This document shows, one piece after another, positions 11,705 to 23,334 of a DNA stretch of 64,000 nt (the stretch's first letter is position 1; each line of letters begins with the position of its first letter). Origin of the DNA: Anarhynchus alexandrinus (Eukaryota > Chordata > Aves > Charadriiformes > Charadriidae). The translations under genes were made by a program, and so were the position numbers. A model generated the notes under the pieces. The model was not told where the DNA came from. It ran no database searches and saw only the letters and a list, made by a program, of their open reading frames with translations. The DNA lies in assembly GCA_008711295.1 (NCBI GenBank), contig VUYV01000227.1:878667-942666 (forward strand), written 5' to 3'.

Positions 11705-14524
11705 AAAAAAAATCCACTTAGGTTTCTGTGCTGGTTTGGTAATACTTAGAGAAAGGGCACTACTAAGTGCAAGTTCTAAGACTAACACTGCAGCAGGTAC
11801 AAATTCAGTTGCTGTTTCTGCCTCTGACCTGCATATTCATCACGTTTTAAGACTCCGTTTATTTCCCACCACCTAGACGCCACTTAATTAAAACACCTAA
11901 TTTAAAGAGACTCCTAGTTTACTGATATTTTATGCTTATTAATTTTGAATCTGAAATTTGAGAAAAAACTAAAAAGCTCAGAAGAAATTGTGATGCCATG
12001 ATTTCGCAAGGGACTAACCACTTAAGAAGATCCTATTTTCAGCTTCAAAATATTGGACATATTAAAAATCTTACATTTAAGAAACACTAAGCACTCTATC
12101 CTGTGACTTAGTCTTTTCAGATGTATCCTGGGCTAATTTTCAAAATTGGGATCTTTTTTGAAAATCTCCTCAAATATTATTCTTATGGGCTTGTTATCAT
12201 TTCTATATTTAAAAGAAGGAAGAGTTGAGGTATAGAGATTTCCCTGCAAGTTAATCCATTCCTTCCCCTCCTAATTTTTCCAAAACCTAGGGGAGGACAT
12301 TCCTTTATTTTGTTTTCCTTAGTGAAACATTAGGAGTAGTTTCCCCAAAAAACCTATCAGGACATTTTTTTTTTTTTTTCTACTTTAAGGAATCCTCAGG
12401 CTTATTTTGAAATGTGAATTAAATAGACATGGATAATATAATTACCCATGCTGTTTTCCAAATTGTTCAATTGCAGGTAGAACTCCCATGGGAGACAACA
12501 TTTACATTCAGTGATGACTAAATATTTTTTTGATAAATATTTTTACATTTTGATTGAATAACATAATAATTTCTGTATTTCATGGGGGCAGCTGAAAAGA
12601 CAATAATTGGTATAGCATTATTGCCTTGTCCTTTATATCCTTGATCTTAAAGAATAAATGTCCCTTAAAATGTGATTGAATGAAGAATCATTAATGGAAG
12701 TTATGAGAGCTAATCAGAGTGTCAGTCTGCATTTTTTGGTGTCCAGAAAATGAAAAGCAAGCAAGACACTTACTAGAACAAGTGAGACATGCTTTTTACT
12801 GTGATAAAGATGCAATCCAATACAAATCTACTGAATGTCATCTTCTCTTGGAGTCAGAATGACATCTCTATTCTCCACACTTTTAATCCTGAGGCACCTC
12901 ACAGCAGCAACTGTCAAACTAGTGCTAATTCAAAAAAAGCCCTGGAGGTGAAAACGTTTGACAGCCTCTCTCAGTTATCCAAATGAAAAATCAGGTTATT
13001 TTCCTTCACCATCCTTTTTGTCCACTTTTGTACACACTTCCTTCAATTTGACTTTCATTTTCTTTGTTGTTGGCCCCCCAAAATTTCTTCAATCTTAAGA
13101 TTTCTCTTCCTCTGCTGTTAATAATTCAAACATAATTATCTGCAGTGTAACACCAAGAAAAGGTGTGAATTGCCTTGTTCAAAGGTGAAGATATCTTGTT
13201 TTTAAGCTGTAGACCTGATCTGAAAAGAAGAAAAGAGCCTCAAACTTATTTTTGTTTTGCAGGAGGTCTTCCTCTTTTCTGAATATATTAATAATTACAT
13301 TAATAACATAATTAACATTACAGTAAAATTTAAGGAAAGAGTAAATTGAAAGAGTTATTAGTGCCAGAGAAACTTGGAAATAATCTCAAAGAGCTTTGGC
13401 TGGCCTTGGGTTCTATTTTATTCTGTACTGGCTCTCTATTAACTGTTATAAAGACACGAAATCTGGACTAGTCCTTTAAATATAATGCATTTCGGGTGAC
13501 TTTGCATGTCTGTTGCTACGAACACCATTAATTTTATAGTATGCAGAATATGCAGAAATTAAATATGCAGAATAATTGCTTCATCATTCCATGGAATTTA
13601 AGGTCACTAGGTCACAAAGTCACTCCTTTGGTAAATTACAAGTCATTGAGTCTTAGTCAAAGACCCAGAGACTGTCATTACAGAGAAGTATGTCAATGTC
13701 AGGAAACGCGGGATGGCATGGAGACCCCCAAAAAAATTTTAACTGAATTAACGTGGCTGTGACATGTGGTGCACCGCAGTGCAGACATACTAAGGTAGGT
13801 CCCAAAACCAGTGTGCAGCCAATGAACTGAAGGTGAACGCAAAGTGAAAAGTCAGCCAGCAAAAAATTCAGTGTATGGCTGCAGTCCTATTTCTGGAGAT
13901 GGCTCAGGCAACCCGTCAGGCATCTGCACATGTGCAGCATGGAGATCCTGTTCTTGTGGACTAGGTGCGAGTAGGCACACCACCAGAGAGACCAAAGTGA
14001 CATCTAAGCTTAAGACCCCAGTCATGGCCGGGATCTGATTTGAACAGGTGCTGTGTCATACCTCAAGGTTCCACAATCTAAAAATTAAATTATTTTATAT
14101 CAAAACTATTCCGTTTATAAGTAAAAATAATTGCTTTCAGAAGCCTGAAAACAATGTAAGACCTGGAAATAAAGCAAATTTCTATACTTCTTTTGCACCT
14201 TGATCAACAATCAAGATTCAATGGGCCAAGTTTTAGCCATATTGCCCGGTTGCTGGGCAAAATGACAACTACAAAGGATATAGTTGTATTTGTGCGTATT
14301 CTCTGAAGACTTACGGAAGAATCTCATGTCTACAAAGTCCCTTGTTGGGAATGATAAGAAAGAAACAAACTGCACATTTTTGCACAAAACTCTGCTGATT
14401 TCTTGTTCTTTTGTGAACATTTTGTACTCATAGCCCATTTAGATTGTCTATGGAGGAATTAATTTTAAATTATTAACACAACAATCCACATTACTATTCT
14501 CAGAAGATCTCTTAAAGAACTTTC

Positions 14525-14595
14525 ATCCAAAGATCACTGACATCAATGGGAGTGAGATTTTCCATTAAACTCAGTGAGCTTTGGATCATATTCCA
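14525..14595. mobile_element. Ancient amniote interspersed repeat module
   Basis: The run 'atccaaagatcactgacatcaatgggag' and then 'ccattaaactcagtgagctttggatca' resembles the widespread amniote module containing CCATTGACTTCAATGGGAG and ending in GGGCTTTGGATCAGG. That module is part of old SINE/LINE tails in birds, turtles and crocodilians. I cannot name the exact family or its orientation from memory. Confidence 0.45.
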
Positions 14596-17500
14596 TGTGT
14601 ACAAGTGGTTTCCGTGTTATTTTTTAAATCGTCGAAGCTTGTTTGTAAGGTTGACATTAAGCTGTGAAGAGCAGGACTAAATTCACCATCTTAGAGCCAG
14701 TAGGTTATCTCCAAAAGGATGTCATGGCTCTGATTCATTCATGAAACAAGGTTCACACAATCTGTTATGTATTACAGTTTGCCTGGCTAGATTTTCTTAT
14801 TTGTATCATGGCCAAGACATTTCTGTGTTCCTGTTCCTTTGAGACCCTCTGGTTAAGATGTGAATGATTTCCAATGCAGAAAATTATTACTGCACTTAAT
14901 TAATTGCCAACCAACTCTTTGTTAATAGACCCACCACTACAATTCTAAGTTTTGCTCTGGGGGCTTTCACTTCAGTTTTATTTTTTAAAGTATTAATTGT
15001 GCATGAAAAAAATAAAAGGTCAGGGTTAATTTTGCTTCTTGCACATTGCTCCTCTGGACCTACCATAGGAAATTAATACGGATAAGAAAAGCAGGATAGA
15101 GGGGTTTTTTTTATTTAGCCGTCTCACTCCAGACAACCTTCACACAAAGGGAATGATCTATTTTATTGATCAGCAGTGAAATTCTTGGTTTCATATCCTT
15201 ACAGTAGTGCACGGGGGAATGTCCCCATTGGGCAGACCAGTTCTTCTTCACTGACATGGTTATTTACCTTCCATTTGTTGTTTTCGAGAGATGGATGAAT
15301 TAATCTTTTCATCCTTTAAAACAGGCTGCTGGGAAGATGCGTCGTTCTGCATAGAGGATTCTTGCCTTTGTAAATCAAACTGGTTTTTAAGCAGGAGTTC
15401 TGAAAAAAATCTGCCTTCCTGTGCGTGAGGCGGTATGTGCAATGCATTCATGGCATGTATGAGCGCTGTACTAACATTTATGTGGAGTTTAACTCTCTTT
15501 TTAACTGCCTGAACCATAAAGTTCTTTGATTCAGTGCCTTTCTTGAATTTCAAGGGGTGGTAGAGTCCCTGAGGAAACCATTCATGTTGAGCCCTTGTGC
15601 AGAAGAGCAGTATTATTACACATCATCTTGTACCTGCAATCTTAATCCCCTCCTCTTGATGTCAAGATGTTTATCAGTTCTGTGTAAACAAAAATCCATA
15701 AGGATTTATCATTTGCCCGGAAATGCATGTTTTGGTTTCAGATAACTAAGCACAGAATCTAGATTTTTTCCAGAATAACATGATTTTAAGAACAACCAGG
15801 ATAAATAGTGCTGATCTTCTCATTTTATTTTATAAATACCTCAGAAATGTCACATTCCTGATCTGCATGTTCTATCAGTTTTGAAATTCAAATGTTAGAA
15901 CTCATAGAAGAATAAAACCCTGTCTAATTCTACTCAATACACAAACCTAACATCACCCCAGCTACCAAAGAATGATATAATTTGATTTTTTTCTGCATAA
16001 TTCTGTTATTTCATTCTTCAGGCAAGCTTGCACAGAGAGAGTAGAAGTAAAGCTGTTAAACTTCTTCTTCAGCACTGGCACCCAAACTGGGACCAGAGCC
16101 CAAATAATGTCATGGGACTTCAACTGGGTCCATAAATCCAGGGTGAATTTTATTGTAGAAGTGAGGTTAACCACCAGAAGTTCAACTGCAACTTGAGAGT
16201 AAAATTGAGGGATCACTGTACTTTAGGAAGAGATGTTTTACATTTTCTTCCTTAGAAGTGTCATGTGGATATATTGACAGATAACCTGGAGTTGTGATAA
16301 GAAATAGTTATTTGACCATTTAGGAGTTTTCCCCTGGTTAAAGTCACTAATAGCTTTGCTTCACACGTTACTGTTCTGTACACATTGCTATAGATGTATT
16401 CTTCACAATTCCCAGCTGAAGAGCACTTCAGATCTTGGTTTTGGTAATTAAAATCTCAAATAAAAAAGACTTGGCAGTTTTCTGAGGATCTCTCTCAACA
16501 TCAGAGTCTCTGGCCCACAGTATTACATGGGTAATGCTTTGGGCTTTTAGTGAATTTAGGATCTTCCATTAGTTATTTGCCTCAGTGACATCTAACTCTT
16601 ACCAGTTGAAATAACTTAACTGAGACAGGATTTAAATGATGATTGGTAGATTTGGGAAAATGACTTCAAGCATAATGAGCAAAATGAAACAGCACTAAAG
16701 ATAAGGTGGAAGGTCATCTTTGTCTCGCTTCTGGTATGACAGAGGCAGCAGGTGTGGGCTGAAGAAGTCCAGACCAGAAATGTCAGAACAACTCAGGTTA
16801 TTTCACTGTGAGCATTTCCATCAACAGGGTTTACTCAGTTTATTAATACACATGAAACTGGGCCCTGACTCATGATATTGCCTGTGACAGTGCAAAATGA
16901 TTTATTTTGCTTAAAACCTTCTTCTCCACTCTTCTTAACTACATCTTCCAGTTATCTGCTCCTATAATTATGGGGTATAATGTGTTTAAAATAAAGATCA
17001 TCCATTTTAGTGAAGTCTAGTCTCAAACTACTTTGTCAAGCACCCTCCATCTTAAAGCTTATTTGCTGATCAACTGTATAAAATAATTACTGGTTTGGTA
17101 GTGTGTTTTACTTTTCTTTCAGGCTGCTCAGATACTCATTGCCAGTGAAGCTGCTTAAAACTATAGAATCCTTATGGGGTTTATTCATCACTGAAGTCTT
17201 ATTTTCTGAAGTAAATTAATGATTTGCTATTCCTGGAGACTTTACTGTGCTTATCACTGTATTAACTTGCATCAAAAAATCACACTAAGCCATTTTTCAA
17301 ACCTTAACAGAAATAGCCTAGAGACATTCTGGTGAATGAAGGTCTTAAGGGGGAAAAAACAGGTATATTTTGAATAATGGAAATGTACTCATTTAACATC
17401 AGGTATAGCTGTTAGAGGTTATTGCTAGCTTTCCGAATCAGCCCTCCTTTCTTTGGACAATATGTCAGAACATAGTGAGAGATGACTTTGGGAGGATCTG

Positions 17501-18011
17501 CATAAAGAAAAGCTGTGTTTAGCTGTTAAGATTTTGGCTTGGCTGTGAAAATTGCCTGGGTGCCAATTCACACTGGCATTGTGCAGGTGACATTTGAAGT
17601 TCAGTCTAAGAAACCCAGCAAATGCTTGCAACAGGCAAGACAGTAACATCTCAAGACAGATCTCTGACAGAGGAGAGAGGGTAGATGAGAAAAAAGTTTT
17701 TTAAATGGATGGGTATTTAGTTAATGAAAACAGAACCTGGAAAAAAGCAAAACAAATGTTGAACAATTACCTGGGAAAAAAAAAGACATAAAAAGGTACC
17801 TTTTTTCACAGAAGAGTAATACTGTATCTTACTTTTTCTTCCATGAGGTAGCAGTTAAAAGCCACAGTAAAGCAGATCTCTGATAAGCTAGTACCCTTGG
17901 AGGTGTTTTTCCAGCGGGAACCAGCATTGTGATGGATATTAGCAAGAGAGTCAAAGAACTGAACTGCTAAGAACAGGTGGTTTGAAGACCATTTATTTAA
18001 TTTGAAGGTTC

Positions 18012-18016
18012 CCAGG
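18012..18016. repeat. Left target-site duplication of the solo LTR
   Basis: CCAGG lies directly before the TG that opens the LTR at 18017. The same five bases follow its closing CA at 18759-18763. A 5-bp duplication is what ERVL-class integrases typically leave. Confidence 0.85.
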
Positions 18017-18358
18017 TGGCCTGGTTTGAGGTAAAACAGAACCAATTTTGTTTTGTAACTTCGCTTCTTAGCTGGGCCTCTTCTAACTACTGAAATTAAC
18101 AGCATATTGTGCAGACAAATGTTCACTTTCTCAGAGTGATAAGACCAATGTTTATAACTGCTGCCCAGGCATGGTATGCAGAGAGGCTCCTGCTTATACT
18201 TATTGCCATAACACCCAAGGCCAACCAACTTTGTTGTTTGCCCCGTTGGAAGGGCGGAAGCGAAAAACAGTGGGGTCCCACCTGCAGGGAGGAGCGGACA
18301 GGACAGGTGACCCAAAACTGACCAACAGGGTATTCCATCCCATCTGCATCATGCTCAG

Positions 18359-18365
18359 TATAAAA
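18359..18365 (+). promoter_or_regulatory. TATA box of the solo LTR
   Basis: TATAAAA lies about 340 bp into the LTR, just after the conserved 'catgctcag' block, where the U3/R promoter is expected. If still active it could start transcription rightward. Confidence 0.65.
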
Positions 18366-18612
18366 GCTGATGGATCAAAGGGTCAGGCCCCCTCTGGTCT
18401 CTTCCTACAATGGCTGATGTCTGAGGAGGACTCTGTTCGTCTGCCTGTGATCCCGATCCTGAATCCAGATCCGGAATCCAGTTCCCGTCCGTCACCGAGT
18501 CCAGCCTGGGACTGGCCCAGTGCCAGCCGGTGTCGTGATTGTCATCTCGGGAGCTTGATACGGTTTTGTATATATTTTTCATTATTTCTTTTTATTTTAT
18601 TATTAATATTTC

Positions 18613-18618
18613 ATTAAA
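18613..18618 (+). terminator. Polyadenylation signal of the solo LTR
   Basis: ATTAAA, a common variant of AATAAA, lies in a T/A-rich stretch about 250 bp after the TATA box and about 140 bp before the LTR end. This is the usual place for the R-region polyadenylation signal. Confidence 0.6.
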
Positions 18619-18758
18619 GTAGTTTAGTTCTTTCTAAACTCATAAGTCTCTTTTTCCTCCTCTGCCTCTCTCTCTGAAGAGGGGTAGAGGGGAGCATCTG
18701 TCGGTCCCATCTGGGGTCCCCTAGGTCCCCAGTAGCCAATTTGGCCTAAACCACGACA

Positions 18759-18763
18759 CCAGG
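18759..18763. repeat. Right target-site duplication of the solo LTR
   Basis: CCAGG follows the LTR's terminal CA and is identical to the five bases before its start. Confidence 0.85.
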
Positions 18764-18959
18764 AAAAAGAATCTTTGATCAACTGATCTTTGATTTCGTA
18801 CAATCCCCACCTATCATCCTCCTCCTTCTTGCTTGGTTGGTCAAATAAATTTCTGTTTTGCATAACAGATTAAATGGGCAGGTTCTCTTTAGCCACCACA
18901 AAATCCTTCACTTGGGGACTGGAGCACTGGGGCCATAGCTGCTGTTATTTGTTCTCTGG

Positions 18960-19110
18960 GGCAGCGCAAAGACTCATGCCATATGGACAAGGACAGACAC
19001 TGAGCAAAACAGCAATACTCTGCTGCCAGGAGCTTACAATCTGAATAAAAACCAGGCAACTAGAAAAAAGCAACCACAGGACATTGAGTCTTGAGGGTTT
19101 TGGAAGGAAA
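18960..19110 (-). mobile_element. Ancient L2/MIR-type repeat fragment, reversed
   Basis: 'aggagcttacaatctgaata' near 19028-19047 is the reverse complement form of the TTAGATTGTAAGCTCC module at the end of L2/MIR elements. 'tggggcagcgcaaagactc' precedes it. Downstream sequence ending in 'ggaaactgaagc' at about 19107-19118 fits the reversed 'GGGAAACTGAGGC' part of MIR-type elements. It is very diverged, with approximate limits. Confidence 0.45.
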
Positions 19111-21631
19111 CTGAAGCTGGCTCTATAATTTTTAGGTAACGTTTTCCTCTTCACAATCTTCTACCTCACCTCTTGCATTTCGTCTAACAGGCTTATGTAT
19201 ACTGAAAGCTCCTTGTAACAAAATCTCTCGCTCCATGTGTGTTTGGTGGGTAGTACAGTGCCTGCTGTCTTTGGGCTGTACTGCAATGGAAAGATGAGTC
19301 ACTGGGATACCACATATCAGAGACAGGGAAATAAGTAGCAGCTCACACAGACTGGAAAGGACGTGCAAATTCCAAGAGACGTGGACAGTTAGAAAGTTGT
19401 AAGATTGGCATAAAGTAGAAAAAGGGGTGAATTCGTGCTTGGGCTTCACCTATCACACTAATGCAGGTTGTGATGCACCCACCGAGCACTACCTGAAAAA
19501 CGTCGAAGAAAAAGTCAGGGGACTACTTGAAAATAAGTAGGAAAATGCTTCTAACACCTCTGGAATCTTTTCTTAAGAAGTTTACATAAGCATCAATAAT
19601 TAGGTGTTAAATACTACAACATAATGCAACAGATGATAGGACAAACACATCTTCTCTCAGGTGTTCCTGTAACTGTACTATAGGGACAGTGCCTAACTGG
19701 CTGCTCAGTTATTTTCAAGGATCCAGTTAAAGTGATATTTATTTCCTATTTCACAATTTACTTGAATCCTATGCTGGGAAGTAGAGTTGGGTCTAAGGAA
19801 TTTGTCAGATTTGGAAATGACAGTGTTCTGTGTAAGAAGACTTAACTAGTGTGTTTAGCACTATCCCTGATTCTTACATTTTTTCATCATTATGTTTTCT
19901 TTCTGTTGGGTCTTGTGGTCAGTGAACTGAGGATATCATCAAAATCCACTGAAATGAAAATAAATTATTCAAATGACTGTGAACAAATACTGTATTCAGA
20001 TTTATTTTAGTACTTGATCTGGTTGGTTCGTTCTATTTTTGATGATATTTACAATAAATTTTCAGGTGGCTCTGGTTTCAGCAATGACGTCTGGATTTAC
20101 TGCAAGAACGATTGAGGAGACTAAATGTATTCTGTCCCTCAAATCAAGTTAAATATATTCAGAAATTAAGACTGAAAAAATAATAATCATGTGTTCCGAG
20201 AGTCTAACTGGAACACTGAAAAATGAAATGGTCTAATTCATGTGTCTCTTATGGTTTATAGCATTTAATGTTTCCCTTCTAAGTTAATTAGTGATATTTG
20301 GAATAGAATACAATTAGAAATACAACCTAAAATGCAAAGAAAGACTCATATGATTGCTTTACAATTCAGAGACTTATCCCCATAATCCCTTGCCTATGAT
20401 TTTCACCCTTGTGGCTTGATAAATAATTTCTTTGTCATTTCATACACCTGCCCTGATTAACAAAGGATTGATTATTTCCTAAAACAGTTTTGTAATTAAT
20501 ACCAAAGTCTTACTCCATCCCCCTTGTTGATCCTTGCCTCTACATGTTTCTGATAAAATATAATTGTCTTAATTCTCTCTGGATTGATTAGATATAATGT
20601 TCAAAGGGAAATCTCCTTTATTACTGACCTAACATACCTTTGCTAATAAGAATGTTTTTTTACTGCACTTCAAAGATGAAAGTTTCTTAATTAACAGCAG
20701 AAGCTTTACTGAACCAAGTCTATTGCAGTCACATCACCATTTCCTGGGGCTTTATTATTTTCTTTATTAAGAAAATCTATTGGAGATAACACCTGAAAAT
20801 AATATTTAGACACAATGAAAAACGTATCACTCTGAACACCAGTAATACTTTTTAAAAACAAAGTTTAGGAACTAGAGGTTTTATGTAATGAAGAACATTT
20901 AAAATCTGTACTTGGAGTGGAGTTCACCACTTAACTTCCATTTAGAGGATTTAAATGGGACTCGAGTGGTGCACATGTCTTCAGATCCGCGGGGGGCAAA
21001 TTTCACCCTTAATCAAGGCAGGTTTTACTATGCTATTTGAAAAGTGACATTTGCTAGCTCTGAAATTCCTCTCAGTATTTTTGTTAAGTCAATAATGTGC
21101 TATTTTTAAGTTTACATTTATGGTAGTCAAGGTCAAGAAAAATATTTGCCAGGAAGAAACCTATGCTGTAACCATTTCAGCCATTACAGTTTAACAGTCA
21201 AATAAAACATTTCATACAGTATGCCACAATACACCGTATAATTGACCTACATGGAAAGACTGGCCAGAGGCCGTTCAAATAACTTTTATTTATCAATATT
21301 GATATTTACTTGTCCATTTGTGGTATCTAAAGAGTACATAAGCATTAATGGACCATCTCCAACTACTGCTCCTTTAGCATTGTCAATGCCCACTGTTAAA
21401 TAAGAAAAGAAATAAAAAAGAAATTGTATTGTTTGTGTTTATCTGTTGACAGGAAGATCAGATTTTAAGTTTTTCTCAGCAACCCTAAGGTTCAGAAATC
21501 TAGTAATTTAAGGATAGGGAAAAAAATTGACAAATTTAACACTGTGGTCCTCAGCTTCTCATAAAGAAGATCAAGTATTGTGAGAGTAATGAAAAATATA
21601 GGTGGCATTGACAACACTGGTTCTTACACTG

Positions 21632-21673
21632 AAAAAAAAAAAGAAAGGGGGGAAAAAAAAGGAAAAAAAAAAA
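21632..21673. repeat. Purine (A/G) low-complexity tract
   Basis: The interval consists only of A and G in runs such as A11, AAA, G6, A8 and A11. It is seen directly and is a simple low-complexity sequence. Confidence 0.92.
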
Positions 21674-22732
21674 GGCATTGCTAAAGAGACATGTGAAACA
21701 CAGATTCGCTCTGGAAGAAATTACTGAAAAATTGAAGCTTAGGGATTAGAGACATGTACTAAAGTTGCAGACTGTACTACCAGTTTTTCAGTAAGCAATA
21801 CTGGCAGCTCTACACATTCACGATAATATTAATTAGGCCTAGAAAAAATTGCAAGTGTTATCATTAGCATGTTGTGACATTTAAGCCATTTCAAATTTGA
21901 AGACTGACATTGACCTCTCAAACACAGAATTTATTCAAATCACGATCTCCCAGTTCAATATGCAAAGATGAGGGAGAGAAAACTTAAATACTCAGGACTG
22001 AAGTAGTTAAGGGGTTAGTAATTTAATTCTGTTATTGTTGAAAGAGTTGCCAACAGTTTTTTAAAAGTTCTCCTTCCTGGAACATAAAGAAAGGATGGCT
22101 GTTTTAAAGTGGATATTTATTAGTATAAGAAGAGGATTGATGAGATTGACTGAGAAAACCTAGGAGATTCTTTATTGTTATAAATTTCTATAAGACCCTA
22201 ACTTTTTATACATCTTTTTTTGCTTGGAGAGCAAAGAAAGAAGAAAGCAAATATTCACCGAAAGGAGCCACAATCTACTAATTACAACACTGACTATACA
22301 TTCTAACTAGGAATGTATGTTGGATATTTACAAAAATCAAAGGAAATCTTGGAAGAATAGAACACATTTGGAAAGTCAGTGAAATCCATCAGATAAATAA
22401 ATAAAAAAAAAGATATAAAAATTCCTATGTTTTTGGAAAAGGAAAATCTTTCTAGAGTATTAAAGATACAGACATATGCATTATTCATATGTAGTTTGGT
22501 CACAGTATTTGCCTTCTTTTATCTCTCAGAATACATGTTAGCACGGAAAATCACTTTGTTTTGGTTTGTCTTCTTCCAGGGTTTTGAGTTTCAACTACCT
22601 ACATATCATCTGTGCATATCAATTTAGACACCACTTGCCCAAATACCAAGCGGAAATAGTTTGGGTAGGCAGCAGCTCACCAGAAAAGGAACTGGAGATT
22701 AAGAAAGATCGCTAAATACAATGATATGCTGT

Positions 22733-22754
22733 CACACACACACACGTACACACA
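22733..22754. repeat. (CA)n microsatellite with one interruption
   Basis: About ten CA units are broken once by GT at 22746-22747. It is seen directly. Confidence 0.92.
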
Positions 22755-22939
22755 TAACTTCAGACCAAAGTCATAAACAGGAGTGTTATAGTTAAATGAC
22801 ATGAAACAACCTTCAGTTCCAGTAAACTGTCATGAAGCTGCACAGGTCTGATATACCCAGTTGTGAGCGCTGTGTTCCAAGAAAACTCTAAAACACTTAG
22901 GGTTCAGAAGAGAAAAATAAATTAAAGACATAAAACCCT

Positions 22940-23330
22940 AGACCTATAAGGAAAGTCTGCAAAAATCAGGCTGAGTCTATTTAAGGAAAACCTACGTGGA
23001 CACATCCTGATGTTCTTCAAATGTTTTAAAGACTCTACAGAGAAAGATAATAAAATATTCCACATACCCACTGGGTAGAGAAAAGTTGCAATGGGTTTAA
23101 ACTGCAGTTGAGGAGATCTAGGTCAGGTCGTAGGAAGAAATCTTTTTATTGATAAGATTAATTAAGCACTGGAATATTCAAAGATGGCAGTACAATTCCT
23201 ATCGCTTCAGTTTTTAAAAGATGCATAGAAAAGTATCAGAAGATAACAGGTTGGTATGACTCTACTCTGGGGCCATGGAGAGATAAAATGATTGTTGGAG
23301 TTCCCTTCTACACATATCAGAACTCTACTA
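22940..23330 (+). mobile_element. Old CR1/L3-type LINE 3' fragment
   Basis: The plus strand matches the end of a CR1-clade ORF2 and its 3' UTR, strongly mutated. 'ctgagtctatttaaggaaaacct' corresponds to the LFSLEKRR segment. 'gttgcaatgggtttaaactgcag' near 23085-23107 corresponds to the NGLKLQ segment. 'agatctaggtcaggtcgtaggaagaaa' corresponds to RFRxDxRKK. 'ttaagcactggaatattca' corresponds to VKHWN. The tail near 23250-23310 resembles the 'ctggggtcccttc' 3' UTR. Frame breaks show it is dead. Limits are approximate. Confidence 0.65.
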
Positions 23331-23334
23331 ATCC

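Larger units (their letters stand above)
11416..18010. other. AT-rich unique DNA, no recognisable gene
   Basis: No gene is recognised. The stretch contains the (GGTTT)-rich tract at 11641-11704, a poly-T run at about 12366-12379, a triplicated 'atatgcagaa' motif at 13541-13575 and an ancient repeat module near 14525-14595. The 97-codon frame at 15260-15553 and the 84-codon frame at 15962-16216 (both minus strand) show no known motif. The remainder is featureless to me. Confidence 0.6.
18017..18758 (+). mobile_element. Solo LTR, ERVL-like endogenous retrovirus of birds
   Basis: This is a 742-bp long terminal repeat, plus orientation. It opens with TG inside TGGCCTGGTTTGAGG and closes with CA in TAAACCACGACA. 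The ends are imperfect inverted copies, both carrying TGGTTT near the tip when read inward. It is flanked by identical CCAGG repeats at 18012-18016 and 18759-18763. U3 contains the block 'ggtgacccaaaactgaccaa' and 'tattccatccca...catgctcagtata', a hallmark I know from bird ERVL-type LTRs. TATAAAA sits at 18359-18365 and ATTAAA at 18613-18618. No internal gag/pol sequence adjoins it, so it is a solo LTR left by recombination between two LTRs. The 169-codon minus-strand frame at 17806-18315 is an antisense chance frame overlapping it. The exact subfamily is not assigned. Confidence 0.88.
19111..22935. other. AT-rich unique DNA, no recognisable gene
   Basis: No gene is recognised. The stretch contains an A/G-rich tract at 21632-21673 and a CA microsatellite at 22733-22754. 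The interval about 20340-20560 has several TAATT/ATTA and CAAAG-type motifs that could fit a conserved noncoding element, but nothing in the sequence alone proves this. Confidence 0.55.

Noticed and set aside
11444..11788. 114-codon minus-strand frame with a K/P/N/Q/T-rich run
   Set aside because: The run is the translation of the T/G simple repeat at 11641-11704.
17806..18315. 169-codon minus-strand open frame
   Set aside because: It runs antisense through the left part of the solo LTR and its flank, and shows no family motif. The LTR explains the second half.
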